From: Clostridia bacterium
Lineage (GTDB): Bacteria > Bacillota > Clostridia > Christensenellales > Pumilibacteraceae
Direction of reading: 5' to 3'
DNA: 34,440 nt
NCBI GenBank assembly: GCA_017501145.1
Contig: JAFVXL010000022.1
Coordinates: forward strand, 1 to 34,440
Each line of letters opens with the position of its first letter. Position 1 is the stretch's first letter. This document shows, piece after piece, positions 32,358 through 34,440 of this stretch. The notes beneath the pieces were generated by a model, which saw only the letters and a list, made by a program, of their open reading frames with translations, was not told where the DNA came from and searched no databases. A program made the position numbers and the translations under genes.

Positions 32358-33338
32358 TTAGCGTAAACTTTTTTTGAAAATTTTGGCGTTTTCGCTTACC
32401 GTATATTCGCTAAGAGGCAATACTGCGCTGTTAGAAATTATGCAATTATTGTGCCTTCCTTTTACGGTTACTCCGTCCAAAACAACACACTCTCTAATAA
32501 CAGAGCTTGAGCATATACGACATCTTTTTCCTATTACGCTGCGACTTATTCGTCCCGCCACACTTGCAGAATTTGAAACCAGGCTTAACTCGTTACTGCC
32601 GTACAACTCGCTGCTTGCGCTACGATCGTTATGTGCAAACGGATATAATCCACCACTTATCATGTCCATATTAGCCCTATGGTAGCTTACGATATCCCCT
32701 ATATCGTTCCAATAACCGATATGCTTATACACGCCTATTTTGCCGTTCGCTAAAATTAGCGGAAACAAGTCCTTTGAAAAGTCAAAGAAGGCGTTGTCGG
32801 GCACGTAATCCAAAACGCACTTGTTGATTATATACACACCTGTATTTATCCATCTTTTGCCAAAAGCGTCTTTGGGCTTTTCGAAAAATTCCTTTACGTA
32901 GCCATCGCTATGCTCCACTACGCCATACAGCCACGGTGTTTCAGACTGCGTAACCGCCATTGTTACATCAGCTCCACTTTTAATATGAGTAGCAAGCATA
33001 TCACTAAGGTTAACATCGCTTAGGCCGTCACCGCTTATGACTGCAAACACTTCGCCTAAATGCTTAGCGGCGTTTTTTACACCCCCTGCCGTTCCAAGCG
33101 GATTTTGTTCTATGGAATACTTTAAGCTAAAATCACTATACCCGCTTACCCACTCAATAATTTTTTCGGGCATAAAGGCAAGCGTAAGCGTAACGTCAAA
33201 AATTTTGTGAGCGCTTAACTGAGCAAAACAATAGTCAAGCATTGGTCTATTAGCCACACTAAGCATAGGCTTGGGTAATTCGTTTGTGAGCGGCGCAAGT
33301 CTTTTGCCAAATCCACCGCATAAAATAACTGCATCCAT
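32358..33338 (-). CDS. NDP-sugar pyrophosphorylase (nucleotidyltransferase)
   Basis: The enzyme joins a nucleoside triphosphate to a sugar 1-phosphate, in the mannose-1-phosphate guanylyltransferase/glucose-1-phosphate nucleotidyltransferase group. The 326-residue product has the N-terminal LCGGFGKRLAPLTNELPKPM pyrophosphorylase signature, then LGTAGGVKNA, VISGDGLSD and the WINTGVYIINK segment. A C-terminal left-handed beta-helix-like tail (VIGKRCRICSSSVIRECVVL) is at about residues 265-310. Sugar specificity is not readable. The ATG at 33338 lacks a strong Shine-Dalgarno (only ACGGGT), and I see no good promoter in the 57 bases between it and the repeats. Confidence 0.9.
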   Translation of the reverse strand: MDAVILCGGFGKRLAPLTNELPKPMLSVANRPMLDYCFAQLSAHKIFDVTLTLAFMPEKIIEWVSGYSDFSLKYSIEQNPLGTAGGVKNAAKHLGEVFAVISGDGLSDVNLSDMLATHIKSGADVTMAVTQSETPWLYGVVEHSDGYVKEFFEKPKDAFGKRWINTGVYIINKCVLDYVPDNAFFDFSKDLFPLILANGKIGVYKHIGYWNDIGDIVSYHRANMDMISGGLYPFAHNDRSASSELYGSNELSLVSNSASVAGRISRSVIGKRCRICSSSVIRECVVLDGVTVKGRHNNCIISNSAVLPLSEYTVSENAKIFKKSLR

Positions 33339-33395
33339 TACCCGTAGTGTTTGAATCTAAAATATTAAATATTCATTTTTACCAAATTTTAACGC

Positions 33396-33530
33396 AATAC
33401 TCCGCTTTCGCCCAGTGGCGCTTACAATCTTACGATTGCTCGGCTAAGCGAACCCAGGGCTTCTCATCCCCCTTGTACAAAAATATAAGACTACATTGCG
33501 TAGTCTTATTTTTTTGGTACCACTAAGGGG
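33396..33530. repeat. tRNA-Glu-linked tandem repeat, copy 1
   Basis: This 135-bp unit is about 97% identical to the adjacent copy (three substitutions, one single-base indel). It starts AATACTCCGCTTTCGCC. In the middle is a stem, CGCTTA...TAAGCG, enclosing CAATC-TTAC-GATTG. It then carries CTTCTCATCCCCCTTGTAC, a terminator-like hairpin (33486-33508) and ends with a copy of the last 16 bases of the tRNA-Glu gene (33515-33530). It occupies most of the gene-free stretch 33339-33650. Confidence 0.92.
33479..33515 (-). terminator. Second-copy hairpin terminator in repeat copy 1
   Basis: The transcript stem TAAGACTAC-GCAAT-GTAGTCTTA is followed by UAUUUUU. The U tract is broken by an A compared with copy 2, so it should be somewhat weaker. 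Confidence 0.7.
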
Positions 33531-33666
33531 AATACTCCGCTTTCGCTCCGTGGCGCTTACCAATCTTACGATTGCTCGGCTAAGCGAACCCAGGGCTTCT
33601 CATCCCCCTTGTACAAAAAAATAAGACTACATTGCGTAGTCTTATTTTTTTGGTACCACTAAGGGG
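33531..33666. repeat. tRNA-Glu-linked tandem repeat, copy 2 (overlaps the tRNA 3' end)
   Basis: This 136-bp copy directly abuts copy 1, and its last 16 bases (33651-33666) are the real 3' end of the tRNA-Glu gene. In minus-strand RNA, AAGGGGGAU (plus 33602-33610) can pair over 9 bp with AUUCCCCUU (33525-33533, across the copy junction), including one G-U pair. That closes a fold around the internal hairpin (33554-33586). Copy 1 lacks this closing partner on its left. Confidence 0.92.
33615..33650 (-). terminator. Rho-independent terminator of tRNA-Glu (repeat copy 2)
   Basis: A near-perfect 15-bp stem (AAAAAATAAGACTAC with GTAGTCTTATTTTTT, loop ATTGC on the plus strand) lies directly after the tRNA CCA and ends in a U tract for the minus-strand transcript. 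Confidence 0.88.
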
Positions 33667-33725
33667 AATCGAACCCCTGTTTTCGGCGTGAGAGGCCAAC
33701 GTCCTAACCGCTAGACTATAGTGGC
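33651..33725 (-). tRNA. tRNA-Glu (anticodon CUC)
   Basis: On the minus strand the gene reads GCCACTATAGTCTAGCGG at the 5' end. The anticodon stem is TTGGC/GCCGA, with loop CTCTCAC giving anticodon CTC. The T arm is CAGGGGTTCGATTCCCCTT, and the acceptor strand TAGTGGT is followed by A-CCA encoded in DNA. Acceptor pairs are complete except a G1-U72 wobble. The length is 75 bases with CCA. Its last 16 bases are duplicated in the adjacent repeat. Confidence 0.95.
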
Positions 33726-33738
33726 TCACAGCTTTTGT

Positions 33739-33768
33739 AGTATAGCACAAAACTTAAGTATAAATCAA
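33739..33768 (-). promoter_or_regulatory. Promoter of tRNA-Glu
   Basis: On the minus strand TTGATT (plus 33763-33768) and TATACT (33739-33744) are spaced by 18 bases. The start would be about 7 bases before the mature tRNA 5' end. The rest of 33769-33867 is AT-rich, with a small palindrome AGCTCA-TAT-TGAGCT at 33828-33842. Confidence 0.75.
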
Positions 33769-33867
33769 CAAAAAATAGACCTTTTTGAAAAAAAATTAAT
33801 ATTTTTTGTATGACGTAAATTACTTTTAGCTCATATTGAGCTATTTGCTTACCTTTTAGTTGCGCTT

Positions 33868-33908
33868 AAAATAAAAGAGCCACAGCAATGCTTAACTGCT
33901 GTGGACTC
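33868..33908 (-). terminator. Rho-independent terminator after rubredoxin
   Basis: The transcript stem GAGTCCACAGCA / TGCTGTGGCTC (one bulge) is followed by UUUUAUUUU, 10 bases past the rubredoxin stop codon. Confidence 0.85.
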
Positions 33909-33917
33909 CTAAATCTT

Positions 33918-34079
33918 TTATTCAGCTTCCGAAAACATGTCCTTACCCACTCCGCAAAGCGGGCAAGCAAAATCCTCGGGAAGATCCTCAAACTTTGTTC
34001 CGGGCACGATTCCGTTATCCGGATCGCCAAGCTCTTCATTGTATTCCCATCCGCAGGCATCACAAACATACTTTTTCAT
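33918..34079 (-). CDS. Rubredoxin
   Basis: This 53-residue electron carrier holds one iron on four cysteines: Cys6 and Cys9 in [12 protein letters not shown], Cys39 and Cys42 in [13 protein letters not shown]. The [18 protein letters not shown] stretch between them is diagnostic. The ATG at 34079 has AAGGAG upstream; a longer frame to 34139 would overlap the ferritin gene. It lies 16 bases after ferritin, suggesting a shared transcript for iron handling and protection against oxygen. Confidence 0.96.
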   Translation of the reverse strand: MKKYVCDACGWEYNEELGDPDNGIVPGTKFEDLPEDFACPLCGVGKDMFSEAE

Positions 34080-34095
34080 TGTCTTACTCCTTCTT

Positions 34096-34440
34096 TTAGT
34101 CAAGCACCAAGGAGGGAGCGGTATATACTCTTGCCGCAAGCTCCTGATTGAGCATATAAAGGCTCTTCGGATCCGAACCGAACAGCTCCATATTAGTAAT
34201 CATATCGTTAGCATTTGTTTCTTCCTCGCCCTGTTCCTTAACGAACCAATCAAGGAACTGCATAGTGCGGAAATCCTTTACTTCGTATGCTGCCGCATAA
34301 ATATCATGAATAAGCGAGGTTACGTATTCCTCGTGCTCAAGCCCTGCCTTGAGAACTGTCATATGGCTGTCAAGCACCTTGTCGGGCTTTGGAATAGCCT
34401 CAAGGGTTACGGGCATATTCTCGTTCTGAAGATAGGTATA
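34096..34440 (-). CDS. Ferritin (partial, N-terminus outside the window)
   Basis: The visible C-terminal 114 residues read in from the right edge as [20 protein letters not shown]. They contain the ferritin helices C and [21 protein letters not shown], then [20 protein letters not shown], with the ferroxidase-type Glu residues and the QGEEE motif of bacterial ferritins. The methionine at 34416 is internal and not the start. Ferritin oxidises Fe(II) and stores it as a mineral. It is upstream of rubredoxin in the same orientation. Confidence 0.93.
   Translation of the reverse strand, partial: YTYLQNENMPVTLEAIPKPDKVLDSHMTVLKAGLEHEEYVTSLIHDIYAAAYEVKDFRTMQFLDWFVKEQGEEETNANDMITNMELFGSDPKSLYMLNQELAARVYTAPSLVLD

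Noticed and set aside
33396-33666. A second, degenerate tRNA or tmRNA in the repeat unit
   Set aside because: The GGGGGAU/AUUCCCC pairing looks acceptor-like, and a GGTTCG box is present. However, there is no anticodon arm or D arm of normal size, and the discriminator and CCA are separated from the helix by TTAGTGGTA.
33396-33666. CRISPR array
   Set aside because: Only two copies in direct contact with no spacers, and a unit of 135 bases, far larger than CRISPR repeats.
33828-33842. AGCTCA-TAT-TGAGCT palindrome as terminator or operator
   Set aside because: Six base pairs and no U tract; too short to assign a function.

Overview
The window looks like chromosomal DNA of an anaerobic, Gram-positive, endospore-forming (or formerly endospore-forming) member of Bacillota, class Clostridia, probably an uncultured gut lineage. 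The basis is a Clostridia-type ribosomal/secE/nusG block, pyruvate:ferredoxin oxidoreductase (NifJ), indolepyruvate oxidoreductase (IorAB), rubredoxin with ferritin, a sporulation sigma factor SigK, RNase J, a B. subtilis-like MazF, and DUF5685, DUF421 and DUF4363 proteins. Most genes have clear Shine-Dalgarno sites, near-consensus sigma-A promoters (often TTGACA-N17-TATAAT) and rho-independent terminators. No phage, insertion sequence or CRISPR array is visible.

Layout. 1-3204 (minus): rpmG-secE-nusG-rplK-rplA, then an L10 leader attenuator, rplJ and rplL (cut by the window edge). 3424-8461 (minus): a six-gene operon aspB-trpS-DUF5685-J-like/TPR Cys-string protein-two membrane proteins, bounded by a promoter and a terminator. 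8515-9596 (minus): the DUF421/DUF4363 pair. 9769-12575 (minus): a P-type cation ATPase behind a yybP-ykoY-type Mn2+ riboswitch. 12697-15201 (plus): iorAB. 15221-17343 (minus): M3 oligopeptidase and a zinc-ribbon membrane protein. 17354-18887 (minus): a nucleoside-recognition (GATE) membrane protein, divergent from nifJ (19019-22681, plus). 22814-25154 (minus): a transglutaminase-like lipoprotein with a promoter that implies a leaderless mRNA. 25157-26825 (minus): an SDR epimerase fused to a treble-clef zinc domain. 26936-27571 (plus): mazEF, tail to tail with rnpB (minus) through one bidirectional terminator. 27945-28628: sigK. 28701-32344 (minus): rnj-trmR-trhP, joining mRNA turnover and wobble-uridine modification. 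32358-33338: a nucleotide-sugar pyrophosphorylase. 33396-33768: tRNA-Glu(CUC) followed downstream by two tandem ~135-bp repeats that each carry a copy of the tRNA 3' end. 33868-34440: rubredoxin and a partial ferritin.

Functionally this is a housekeeping region (translation, RNA processing, amino-acid-linked redox). The plus-strand islands are the two 2-oxoacid:ferredoxin oxidoreductases and the toxin-antitoxin pair. The most unusual parts are the tRNA-Glu-linked tandem structured repeat, the Mn2+ riboswitch/ATPase unit, the cysteine-string J-like protein beside DUF5685, the SDR-zinc fusion and the leaderless lipoprotein gene.
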